A stretch of 64,000 nt of DNA. Origin: Geodermatophilus arenarius (GTDB taxonomy: Bacteria; Actinomycetota; Actinomycetes; Mycobacteriales; Geodermatophilaceae). Numbering within the stretch: the first letter of the stretch is position 1; each line of letters starts with the position of its first letter. The position numbers and the translations under genes were made by a program. Positions 15,183-23,503 of this stretch are shown piece after piece. The stretch covers positions 248,001 through 312,000 of the forward strand of contig NZ_JBHSGR010000001.1 in assembly GCF_042654585.1 (NCBI RefSeq), given 5' to 3'. The notes below the pieces were generated by a model. The model had not been told where the DNA came from. It ran no database searches and saw only the letters and a list, made by a program, of their open reading frames with translations.

Positions 15183-16406
15183 TCAGTCCGTCAGGTCCCG
15201 GACGACGGCGTCGGCGAGCAGGCGGCCGCGGTCGGTGAGCACCGCCCGGCCCCCGGCGTGCGCGGCGGGCTCCAGCAGGCCGCGGGCGACGGCGTCGGCG
15301 GCGCGGGCCCGGCCGGTGTCGGACAGCGCGGTCAGCGGCAGCCCGTCGCGCAGCCGCAGGCCGAGCATGACCGTCTCCAGCGCGCGGTCGGCGGGCTCGA
15401 GCACCTCGCGGTCGGCCACCGGGCCCTCCCCCGCCGCCAGCCGCTGCGCGTACGCCGCCGGGTGCTTGACGTTCCACCAGCGCACGCCGCCGACGTGGCT
15501 GTGCGCGCCCGGGCCCACGCCCCACCAGTTGGCGTTGGCCCAGTACAGCTCGTTGTGCCGGCAGCGGGCGGCGTCCCCGCGCGACCAGTTGCTGACCTCG
15601 TACCAGTCGAACCCGGCGCCGCGCAGCACGGTGTCGGCCTGGACGTAGCGGTCGGCGAGGACGTCGTCGTCGGGCATCGGCAGCTCGCCGCGGGCGATGC
15701 GGCGGGCCAGCCGGGTGCCGTCCTCGACGATGAGCGCGTACGCGCTGACGTGGTCGACCGGCGCGGCCAGGACGGCGTCGAGCGAGGCGGCCCAGTCGGC
15801 GTCGGTCTCCCCCGGCGTGCCGTAGATGAGGTCCAGGTTGACGTGCTCGAAGCCGGCCGCGACCGCCTCCCGCGCGGCCTGCGCCGCGCGCCCCGGGGTG
15901 TGCCGCCGGTCGAGGACGGCGAGCACGTGTTCGGCGGCGGACTGCATCCCGAGGCTGAGCCGGGTGAAGCCGGCCGCGCGCAGGGTCGCCAGCGACCGCG
16001 GGGTCACCGACTCGGGGTTGGCCTCGGTGGTCACCTCGACGCCGTCGGCGACCGGGAACAGCTCGCGGACGGCGGCCAGCACGGCGGCGAGGTCCTCGGC
16101 GGGCAGCAGCGTCGGGGTGCCGCCGCCGACGAAGACGGTGGAGACCGTCGGCAGGTCGGGGCCGAGGACCCGCGCGGCGCGGTGCAGCTCGGCGATCGCG
16201 GTGCCCGCGTACTCGGCGCGGTTGGCGCCGGGGCCGAGCTCGTCGGAGGTGTAGGTGTTGAAGTCGCAGTAGCCGCAGCGGGTGGCGCAGAACGGCACGT
16301 GCACGTAGAGGCCGAACGGCGTCGTCGTCAGGTGCTCGCGGGCACCGACCGGCAGGTCGTCGTCCGCGGGCGGACGCGCCGGCAGCAGCGGCAGGGTGGT
16401 GGTCAT
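15183..16406 (-). CDS. hemW: Radical SAM heme chaperone HemW
   Basis: HemW is a radical SAM protein thought to insert heme into respiratory proteins; it was long misannotated as coproporphyrinogen III oxidase. The cluster-binding motif is C40-x3-C44-x2-C47 within VPFCATRCGYCDFNTY, with an extra downstream cysteine absent, as is normal for HemW. FVGGGTPTLL and NLDLIYGTPGE are further family marks. ATG at 16406 gives 407 residues; an apparent upstream extension runs through the plus-strand hydratase gene and is spurious. In actinobacteria hemW commonly lies downstream of hrcA-dnaJ. Confidence 0.95.
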   Translation of the reverse strand: MTTTLPLLPARPPADDDLPVGAREHLTTTPFGLYVHVPFCATRCGYCDFNTYTSDELGPGANRAEYAGTAIAELHRAARVLGPDLPTVSTVFVGGGTPTLLPAEDLAAVLAAVRELFPVADGVEVTTEANPESVTPRSLATLRAAGFTRLSLGMQSAAEHVLAVLDRRHTPGRAAQAAREAVAAGFEHVNLDLIYGTPGETDADWAASLDAVLAAPVDHVSAYALIVEDGTRLARRIARGELPMPDDDVLADRYVQADTVLRGAGFDWYEVSNWSRGDAARCRHNELYWANANWWGVGPGAHSHVGGVRWWNVKHPAAYAQRLAAGEGPVADREVLEPADRALETVMLGLRLRDGLPLTALSDTGRARAADAVARGLLEPAAHAGGRAVLTDRGRLLADAVVRDLTD

Positions 16407-16454
16407 CTGCTCCCAGTGTGCCGCGCCCCCGCCACCCCGGGGCAGGATGCCCGG

Positions 16455-17237
16455 GTGAGCTCTGCGCCCGTGGACGAGGACCGGCTGCTGCAGGTGACCG
16501 TCGCGGGGGGCGTGGCCCGGCTGGTGCTGGACTCCCCCGGCAACCGCAACGCGCTCTCCCGGGCGCTGCGCGCGCAGCTGCGCGAGGCCCTCGACGCCGC
16601 GCTCGCCGATGACGCGGTGCGCGTGGTCGTGCTCGACCACACCGGGCGGGTGTTCTGCTCGGGGATGGACCTGTCCGAGGCGGCCGGCGCCGGGGCCGGG
16701 GACCAGGGGGTGCGCGAGCTCCCCGACCTGCTGCGGACGATCTGGACCGCCCCCAAGCCGGTGGTGGCCGCGGTGCGCGGGCCGGCGCGGGCCGGCGGGG
16801 TCGGCCTGGCCGCGGCCTGTGACGTCGTGGTGGCCGCGTCCTCGGCGACGTTCGGCATGTCGGAGGTGCGGCTCGGGCTGGTGCCCGCCGTCATCTCCGC
16901 GGTCGTGCTGCCGCGGATGCTCCCGCACGTGGCGCACCGGCTCATGCTCACCGGCGAGGTGTTCGACGCCGCCACCGCCGCGGCCGGCGGGCTGGTGGAC
17001 CTGGTGGCACCCGACGACGGGGTCGACGCCGCCGTCGACGGGCAGGTGCTGGCGCTGGCCGCCGGGTCGCCGTGGGCGCTGGCCGAGACCAAGCGGCTGC
17101 TGCGCGCCGGCGGGCTCCGCGGCTCCTTCGACGACCTGCTCGAGCTCTCGGCGCGGGCCTTCGCCGGCGAGGACGGTCAGGAGGGCATCGCCGCGTTCCG
17201 CGAGAGGCGCCCGGCGCGCTGGGTCCCCTCGCTCTAG
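16455..17237 (+). CDS. Enoyl-CoA hydratase-related protein
   Basis: A 260-residue crotonase-fold protein starting at GTG 16455, divergent from hemW with 48 bases between starts. The oxyanion-hole loop FCSGMDLSEA and the second catalytic region FGMSEVRLGLVPAV are present, but the first glutamate region reads AGGVGLAAACD, with glycine where canonical hydratases have glutamate. That loss suggests another reaction of the superfamily (isomerase, decarboxylase or hydrolase) rather than ordinary hydration. It ends in TAG. The substrate is unknown. Confidence 0.88.
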   Translation: MSSAPVDEDRLLQVTVAGGVARLVLDSPGNRNALSRALRAQLREALDAALADDAVRVVVLDHTGRVFCSGMDLSEAAGAGAGDQGVRELPDLLRTIWTAPKPVVAAVRGPARAGGVGLAAACDVVVAASSATFGMSEVRLGLVPAVISAVVLPRMLPHVAHRLMLTGEVFDAATAAAGGLVDLVAPDDGVDAAVDGQVLALAAGSPWALAETKRLLRAGGLRGSFDDLLELSARAFAGEDGQEGIAAFRERRPARWVPSL

Positions 17238-17269
17238 CGGACCCGGCTCACCCGCGGGACGCTCCGGAC

Positions 17270-17425
17270 ATGACCGTTCCCGAGGACCCGCGCGAACGCT
17301 TCCGCACCCTGCCCGAGCCGGTCGACCTCGAGGACACCGTGGAGACCGTCGACGCCTCCTCCGCGCAGCCGGTGCTGACGGAGAGCGACGAGCGCGACGC
17401 GCTGCTCCGCCAGGCCGGCGGCTGA
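17270..17425 (+). CDS. Small acidic protein, hypothetical
   Basis: A 51-residue protein starting with ATG 33 bases after the hydratase stop. It begins M-T-V-P-E-D-P-R-E-R-F-R-T-L-P-E-P-V and is rich in D and E with no hydrophobic segment, so it is probably soluble and possibly disordered. GGGAC lies upstream as a weak ribosome site. The sense of the codons and the position in line with the hydratase gene favour a real gene; I do not recognise a function. Confidence 0.55.
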   Translation: MTVPEDPRERFRTLPEPVDLEDTVETVDASSAQPVLTESDERDALLRQAGG

Positions 17426-17441
17426 CCTGTCCCGTGCGCGG

Positions 17442-17476
17442 TCGTGCTCTGCCCCGCCGGTGGGGGCAGAGCACGA
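17442..17476. terminator. Hairpin 1 in the convergent intergenic region
   Basis: A 14-base perfect stem TCGTGCTCTGCCCC / GGGGCAGAGCACGA around a 7-base loop. It shares its outer 11 bases (TCGTGCTCTGC / GCAGAGCACGA) with the hairpin at 17508. Placed between the small plus-strand gene (stop 17425) and the minus-strand PH-domain gene (stop 17549), it may terminate transcription from either side. Seen directly; the role is inferred. Confidence 0.65.
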
Positions 17477-17507
17477 GCTGCCCGGACCCGAGGATCCGCG
17501 CCGGGAA

Positions 17508-17543
17508 GTCGTGCTCTGCACACGGGTGTGTGCAGAGCACGAC
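17508..17543. terminator. Hairpin 2 in the convergent intergenic region
   Basis: A 16-base perfect stem GTCGTGCTCTGCACAC / GTGTGCAGAGCACGAC with a 4-base loop, ending 5 bases from the stop of the PH-domain gene. Its outer arms repeat those of hairpin 1, and a further CAGAGCACG occurs at 17550 inside the end of the PH gene. It is a plausible bidirectional terminator and possibly a copy of a dispersed palindromic repeat. Confidence 0.65.
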
Positions 17544-17548
17544 TGCGC

Positions 17549-17923
17549 TCAGAGCACGTAGGTGGCGATCATCTGGCCGAGCTGGCGGATGTCGGAGTTG
17601 CCCTTGAACTCCAGCCGCACCTTGCCCAGCCCGCTGAACCACAGGTCCAGCTCGGCGTCGAGGTCGAAGGTGCCCGCGGTCTCCACCGAGAAGGCCTGGA
17701 TCCTGCTGTAGGGCAGCGAGGTGAAGTCCTTCTTGCGGCCGGTCATGCCCTGGACGTTCACCGCGATCAGCCGCTTGTCGGTGAAGACGACGAAGTCCCG
17801 CACCGTCTTGAACGCGAAGTACAGCTGCTCGCCCGGGATGAGCAGCGGGGCGACGTCGCCGGCGACGTCCTGGGGGTTGCACTGGCTCAGCTTGAACACC
17901 GAGCCGCTGGAGAAGTCGATCAC
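17549..17923 (-). CDS. PH domain-containing protein (bacterial PH, YvbH/SHOCT-like family)
   Basis: A 124-residue protein almost entirely made of one bacterial pleckstrin-homology-like domain: PGEQLYFAFKTVRDFVVFTD, KRLIAVNVQGMTGRKKDF and LPYSRIQAFSVETAGTFDLD are typical. Family proteins are poorly characterised; the fold may bind lipids or proteins, but no activity can be claimed. ATG start. It stands alone on the minus strand, with hairpins after its stop and selB/selA upstream on the same strand. Confidence 0.88.
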   Translation of the reverse strand: MIDFSSGSVFKLSQCNPQDVAGDVAPLLIPGEQLYFAFKTVRDFVVFTDKRLIAVNVQGMTGRKKDFTSLPYSRIQAFSVETAGTFDLDAELDLWFSGLGKVRLEFKGNSDIRQLGQMIATYVL

Positions 17924-17972
17924 CGGGACACGCTAGGTCAGCGGAACGTCACGGCCCGTATCCCACGCCGGG

Positions 17973-19733
17973 TCAGCGGAGCCGGCGGGTGGCGTCGGGC
18001 AGCCGCTGGGTGACCCCGCGCGCGTCGAGCCACTCCATGAGCGGTACGGCCACCCGCCGCGTCGTCCCCCACGCCGAGCGCGCCTGGCTGAGCGTGAACG
18101 GCTGCGGCACCGCGGCCAGCCGCGCGCGGGCGGCCTCCTCCACGCCCGGCGCCAGGTAGACGCCGTCGGCGATGCGCACCAGCTGCCCGTCGCGCACCGC
18201 GGCCGCCAGCTCGCGGGGTCCGAGGCGGGCGGCGCGCAGCTCGTCGGCGTCCGGGGCGGCGAACGGATCGGCGGCCAGCCGCGCCCGGATGGCGTCGACC
18301 GCCCGCTGCACCGCCGGCGGCAGGCCGGCGGCGGCCACGACGACCCGGCCCTCGCGCAGCGCCAGCGGCGGCCGCACGACCAGGGCCACCAGGTCGTCGT
18401 CGGGCAGGTCCAGCTCCCGGCGGACGACGGCGACCGGCGGCCCGGGCTCCAGCGGGTGCGCCTGCCGGTGCGCGGCCACCAGCCCCGGCACCCGTCGGGC
18501 CAGCTCGCCGACCAGCCCCGGCGCCAGCAGCCACGGTCCGGCGCGGACGGCGTCGCCGGGCACCGGCCAGCCCATCGCGGTGAAGTCGTCGGCGCGCACC
18601 ACCCGTCGGCGGGCGAGGTCGCCGGCGGCACCGGCCGGCCCGGCCTGCTGGCGGCCCAGCTCGCCGGCCCGCTGCCGGGCCGCCCCGCGGCGGCGCAGCT
18701 CCGGCGGCGCGACGTCGCGGACGCCGACGCCGAGCAGCCGCCGGTCGGCCGGGTCGCGCAGCAGGACCCGGTCCCCCACCCGCAGCGGCAGGGGGGCGGC
18801 CAGCCGCAGCCGCACCGCCCGCCCGTCGAGCGGGCGCAGCCGCACCGGCACCGCCGCCGAGCCGACGTGCAGCACCGCCTCGGCCGGCAGCCGCCCCTCG
18901 GGCGCGCGGGCTAGGACGACGTCGGCCTCCGCGGTGGTCCGGAACGCGCCGGGGGTGAGCAGCGCGTCGCCGCGGGAGAGGTCCTCGACGGCGATCCCGC
19001 GCAGGTTCAGCGCCACCCGCGCGGTCGCCGTCGCCCGCTCCACCGGACGGCCCAGCGACTGCACGCCGCGCACGCCCACCTCGCGGTCGCCGAGCCGCAG
19101 CCGGTCGCCGGGTGCGACGGACCCGGCGGCGAGCGTCCCGGTGACCACGGTGCCGGCGCCGCGGATCGGGAACGCGCGGTCGATCCACAGCCGCACCGGC
19201 GCCTCGGCGTCCGGCGCGGGCAGCCCGGCCAGCAGCGCCTCGAGGGCGGCGGTCAGCTCGGCGACGCCGCGGCCGGTCGGCGCGCTCACCGCCACGCCGG
19301 GGACGGCGCCCATCGACGTCGCGGCCAGCCGCTCGGTGGCGTCGGCGAGCACGGGCGCGGGGTCGGCGAGGTCGGCCTTGGTGACGGCGAGCAGCGCGTG
19401 CCGCACGCCGAGCGCGTCGAGGACGGCGACGTGCTCGGCGGTCTGCGGCGACCAGCCGTCGTCGGCGGCCACCACGACCAGCGCGGCCGGCACGGACCCG
19501 ACGCCGGCGAGCATGTTGCCGACGAACCGCTCGTGCCCCGGCACGTCGACGACGGCCAGCACCCGGCCCGAGGGCAGCGTCGTCCAGGCGAAGCCGAGGT
19601 CGATGGTCAGACCGCGGCGGCGCTCCTCCTCCCACCGGTCGGGCTCCATGCCGGTGAGCGCGCGGACCAACGTCGACTTGCCGTGGTCCACGTGCCCGGC
19701 GGTGGCGATCACGTCCATGCCGCTCAGGGCCAC
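17973..19733 (-). CDS. selB: Selenocysteine-specific translation elongation factor SelB
   Basis: SelB delivers selenocysteinyl-tRNA to the ribosome at a recoded stop codon marked by a SECIS hairpin. It is an EF-Tu-like GTPase with a winged-helix tail that binds SECIS. G1 is AGHVDHGKSTLVRAL, G3 is DVPGHERFV and G4 is TKADL; the C-terminal third (from about residue 380) is the winged-helix region ending MEWLDARGVTQRLPD. The size, 586 residues, is normal. GTG at 19733 has GGAGGT 9 bases upstream inside selA; ATG at 19718 (M-D-V-I-A-T-A-G-H) fits family alignments equally well. With a CUA tRNA next door, this SelB should act at UAG. Confidence 0.95.
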   Translation of the reverse strand: MALSGMDVIATAGHVDHGKSTLVRALTGMEPDRWEEERRRGLTIDLGFAWTTLPSGRVLAVVDVPGHERFVGNMLAGVGSVPAALVVVAADDGWSPQTAEHVAVLDALGVRHALLAVTKADLADPAPVLADATERLAATSMGAVPGVAVSAPTGRGVAELTAALEALLAGLPAPDAEAPVRLWIDRAFPIRGAGTVVTGTLAAGSVAPGDRLRLGDREVGVRGVQSLGRPVERATATARVALNLRGIAVEDLSRGDALLTPGAFRTTAEADVVLARAPEGRLPAEAVLHVGSAAVPVRLRPLDGRAVRLRLAAPLPLRVGDRVLLRDPADRRLLGVGVRDVAPPELRRRGAARQRAGELGRQQAGPAGAAGDLARRRVVRADDFTAMGWPVPGDAVRAGPWLLAPGLVGELARRVPGLVAAHRQAHPLEPGPPVAVVRRELDLPDDDLVALVVRPPLALREGRVVVAAAGLPPAVQRAVDAIRARLAADPFAAPDADELRAARLGPRELAAAVRDGQLVRIADGVYLAPGVEEAARARLAAVPQPFTLSQARSAWGTTRRVAVPLMEWLDARGVTQRLPDATRRLR

Positions 19734-21034
19734 CGCTGCGCCACCTCCAGCACCGCGGCGGCGAGGTCGTCGTCGGCCGACGGCGGCACGCTGCGCAGGT
19801 CGAGCAGGGTGCGCCCGTCGGCCACGTACCCGACGACCGGCCGCGCACCCCGCCGCAGCGGCTCGGCGAACGGCTCGGGCAGCGAGACCGCCGCGCTGGG
19901 CAGCGGGTGCTCGGGCGCCCCTCCCCCGCCGACCCGGGCGGCGGAGTCGACGGCGTGCGCGTCGACCCCGGCGGCGGCCAGCCGGCCGGCCAGCGCGCGC
20001 GCCCGGGCGCGCAGCCCGTCCACGTCGGCGGCGAGCATCTGCTGCACCGGAGGCTGCGGGCCGCGCAGGGTGGCCTCCAGCGCGGCGAGCGTCGTCTTGT
20101 CCACCCGCAGCGCCCGGTACAGCGGGTGCCGGCGCAGCCGCTGCACCAGGTCGGCGCGGCCGAGCACCAGGCCGGCCTGCGGGCCGCCGAGCAGCTTGTC
20201 CCCGCTGGCGAGCACCAGGTCGGCGCCGTCGGCCAGCGTCGTCTGCAGGTCCGGCTCGTCGGGCAGCGCCGGGTGCGGCCGCAGCAGCCCGGAGCCGACG
20301 TCGGCCACCAGCGGCACGCCGCTGTTCGCCAGCGCCTCGGCCAGCTCGTGCACCGGCACGGCCCGCGTGAAACCGCGGACGACGAAGTTCGACGGGTGCA
20401 CCTTGAGCACCGCGCCGGTGTCGTCGTACAGGGCGTCGCGGTAGTCGTCGAGGGTCACCCGGTTCGTCGTCCCCACCTCGCGCAGGCGGGCGCCGGTCGA
20501 CTCGAGCAGGGCGGGGATGCGGAAGCCGTCGCCGATCTCGACCAGCTCGCCGCGGGCGATGACCAGCTCGCCGCCCAGCGCCGTGGCCACCAGCGCCAGC
20601 GCGGCCGCGCAGTTGTTCACCACGATCGCGGCCCCGGCGGCGGGGACGGCGGCCAGCAGCGCGGCGATCGCCGCCTCGCCGCGCGGCCCGCGGCGGCCGG
20701 TGGACAGGTCCAGCTCGACGTCGGTGGTGCCGCTGGCCGCGACCACCGCCTCGACGGCCGCGGCCGACAGCGGTGCCCGCCCGAGGTTGGTGTGCACGAG
20801 GACGCCGGTGGCGTTGAGCACCGGGCGCAGGGCGGACGCGGTCGACGGCAGGCCGGCGAGGACGGCGGCGACCGCGTCGTCGGGCGCGAGCTCGCCCGCG
20901 CGGATGCGGGACTGCACGGCGCGGACGGCGTCCTTGACCAGCTCCCGGCCCAGGCGCGAGGCGGCGTCGGCCAGCGCCGGGTCGGCCAGCAGCGTGTCGG
21001 TGCGGGGCACTGCCCGCCGCGGGTCGGCGCTCAT
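19724..21034 (-). CDS. selA: L-seryl-tRNA(Sec) selenium transferase SelA
   Basis: SelA is a PLP enzyme that converts seryl-tRNA(Sec) to selenocysteinyl-tRNA(Sec) using selenophosphate. The PLP lysine is in SGDKLLGGPQAG, and LNATGVLVHTNLGRAPLS is the family hallmark near residue 75. ATG at 21034 gives 436 residues, slightly shorter than E. coli SelA (463). It overlaps selB by about 10 bases, and the tRNA(Sec) gene ends 37 bases upstream on the same strand, so tRNA, selA and selB may share a transcript. SelA recognises the tRNA body, so a changed anticodon should not prevent charging. Confidence 0.96.
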   Translation of the reverse strand: MSADPRRAVPRTDTLLADPALADAASRLGRELVKDAVRAVQSRIRAGELAPDDAVAAVLAGLPSTASALRPVLNATGVLVHTNLGRAPLSAAAVEAVVAASGTTDVELDLSTGRRGPRGEAAIAALLAAVPAAGAAIVVNNCAAALALVATALGGELVIARGELVEIGDGFRIPALLESTGARLREVGTTNRVTLDDYRDALYDDTGAVLKVHPSNFVVRGFTRAVPVHELAEALANSGVPLVADVGSGLLRPHPALPDEPDLQTTLADGADLVLASGDKLLGGPQAGLVLGRADLVQRLRRHPLYRALRVDKTTLAALEATLRGPQPPVQQMLAADVDGLRARARALAGRLAAAGVDAHAVDSAARVGGGGAPEHPLPSAAVSLPEPFAEPLRRGARPVVGYVADGRTLLDLRSVPPSADDDLAAAVLEVAQRWP

Positions 21035-21071
21035 CGCTGCGGAGCGTATGCGCGCCGGCCCGCGGGGAGGC

Positions 21072-21167
21072 TGGCGGAGGCGGACGGGAATCGAACCCGC
21101 CTGACCGAGCTGCTCGGCCACGTCGGCTTTAGAGGCCGCGGGGGCCACCAGGCGCCCTGACGCCTCC
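21072..21167 (-). tRNA. selC: tRNA-Sec with anticodon CUA (reads UAG)
   Basis: A 96-nt selenocysteine tRNA including encoded CCA. Read on the minus strand: acceptor GGAGGCGT pairs with CCGCCTCC (seven pairs plus a U-C mismatch at the eighth), discriminator G, then CCA. The T arm is GCGGG-TTCGATT-CCCGT. The long variable arm has an 8-base stem TGGCCGAG / CTCGGTCA with loop CAG. The anticodon stem is GCGGC / GCCGA and the 7-base loop is CTCTAAA. Aligned with the E. coli loop CTTCAAA (anticodon UCA), the anticodon is CUA (forward-strand TAG at 21130-21132). The extended acceptor, long variable arm and selA/selB/selD neighbours identify it as tRNA(Sec), not an ordinary suppressor. Confidence 0.95.
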
Positions 21168-21190
21168 GCCGGCCAGCCTACGGTGGGGCC

Positions 21191-22198
<1,008 letters not shown>

Positions 22199-22208
22199 CG
22201 TCCGCCGC

Positions 22209-23174
22209 ATGCGCGCCGTCTTCGTCTCCACACCCTCGCCCGACGACCCGCTCTCCGTCCTGGAGGTCGGCGACCGGCCCGAGCCGGAGGTGCCCGACGG
22301 CTGGACGACGGTGCAGGTCGAGGCCGTCTCCCTCAACCACCACGACCTGTTCAGCCTGCGCGGCGTCGGCCTGCCCCAGGAGCGGATGCCGATGATCCTG
22401 GGCACCGACGCCGCCGGGCTGGACGAGGACGGCAACGAGGTCGTCGTCCACGGCGTCGTCGCCAGCCCCGGGTGGACCGGCGACGAGACGCTCGACCCGA
22501 AGCGCACGCTGTTCTCCGAGCTGTACCAGGGCACGATGGCCGAGCGGGTCGCCGTCCCCCGGCGCAACCTGCTGCCCAAGCCCGCGGAGCTGTCCTTCGC
22601 CGAGGCCGCCTGCCTGCCCACCGCCTGGCTGACCGCCTACCGGATGCTGTTCGTCCGCTCCGGTCTGCGGCCCGGCCAGACGGTGCTCGTGCAGGGCGCC
22701 AGCGGCGGCGTCGCCACCGCGCTGGTCGTCCTGGGGCGGGCCGCCGGCTACCGGGTGTGGGTGACCGGCCGCAGCGAGGAGAAGCGCGCGGCCGCGCTCG
22801 AGCTCGGCGCCGACCAGGCCTTCGAGACCGGCGCCCGGCTGCCCGAGCGGGTCGACGGCGTCATGGAGACGGTCGGCAAGGCGACCTGGAGCCACAGCGT
22901 CAGGTCCCTGAGGCCCGGCGGCGTCATCGTCACCTCCGGCGCCACCACCGGCTACGACCCGGGCGCCGAGCTCAACCGGGTGTTCTTCACCCAGCTGTCG
23001 GTGGTCGGGTCCACCATGGGCACCCGCGACGAGCTGGAGTCGCTGGTCCGGATGTGCGCGGTGACCGGCGTCCGCCCGGTCATCGACGTCGAGCTGCCGC
23101 TCGAGGAGGCCTGCGAGGGCTTCAGCCGCATGCTCGAGGGGCGCACCGCCGGGAAGATCGTCTTCACGCTCTGA
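22209..23174 (+). CDS. Zinc-type/quinone oxidoreductase-like MDR family protein
   Basis: A 321-residue medium-chain dehydrogenase/reductase. The N-terminal GroES-like domain has SLNHHDLFSLRGVG and ILGTDAAGLD; the Rossmann region reads VLVQGASGGVATALVVLGRA (about residues 160-180), then VTGRSEEKRAAALELGAD. The metal-ligand cysteines of the structural zinc site are not obvious, so it resembles NAD(P)H quinone reductases more than alcohol dehydrogenases. It starts 10 bases after selD and may be cotranscribed with it, but no selenium role is implied. Confidence 0.9.
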   Translation: MRAVFVSTPSPDDPLSVLEVGDRPEPEVPDGWTTVQVEAVSLNHHDLFSLRGVGLPQERMPMILGTDAAGLDEDGNEVVVHGVVASPGWTGDETLDPKRTLFSELYQGTMAERVAVPRRNLLPKPAELSFAEAACLPTAWLTAYRMLFVRSGLRPGQTVLVQGASGGVATALVVLGRAAGYRVWVTGRSEEKRAAALELGADQAFETGARLPERVDGVMETVGKATWSHSVRSLRPGGVIVTSGATTGYDPGAELNRVFFTQLSVVGSTMGTRDELESLVRMCAVTGVRPVIDVELPLEEACEGFSRMLEGRTAGKIVFTL

Positions 23175-23188
23175 CGAGGAGGCCGGCC

Positions 23189-23503
23189 GTGGCCAGGACA
23201 GCGCGGGTGTGGCGGGGCTGGGTCCGCACCGGGGACGCCGACGCCTACGCCGCCTACGTCGAGGAGACCGGGGTCGGCGAGTACCGGCGGACGCCGGGCA
23301 ACGAGGGCGCCTGGGTGCTGACCCGCGACCTCGGCGACGGCCGCACCGAGGTCGTCGCGCTGAGCCTGTGGGAGTCGCTGGACGCGGTCCGCGGGTTCGC
23401 CGGCGACGACCTCGAGGCCGCCGTCTACTACCCCGAGGACGACCGCTTCCTGGTGCAGCGCGAGGACACCGTCACGCACTACGCGGTGCACGAGCCGCGC
23501 TGA
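23189..23503 (+). CDS. Small ABM-like (antibiotic biosynthesis monooxygenase fold) protein
   Basis: A 104-residue protein with VWRGWVRTGDADAYAAYV, GNEGAWVLTRDL and VVALSLWESLDAVRGFAGDD, the layout of dimeric ferredoxin-like ABM proteins. Members range from heme-degrading enzymes to quinol monooxygenases, so the reaction is unknown. GTG at 23189 follows GAGGAGG and comes 15 bases after the oxidoreductase stop, implying one operon. Its last 32 bases overlap, tail to tail, the 3' end of the MFS gene on the other strand. Confidence 0.85.
   Translation: MARTARVWRGWVRTGDADAYAAYVEETGVGEYRRTPGNEGAWVLTRDLGDGRTEVVALSLWESLDAVRGFAGDDLEAAVYYPEDDRFLVQREDTVTHYAVHEPR

Noticed and set aside
21072..21167. An amber-suppressor tRNA-Ser or tRNA-Leu rather than tRNA-Sec
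   Set aside because: The length of 96 nt, extended acceptor, 8-base variable arm and placement among selA, selB and selD fit tRNA-Sec; a general suppressor would also read the TAG stops of rne and ndk.
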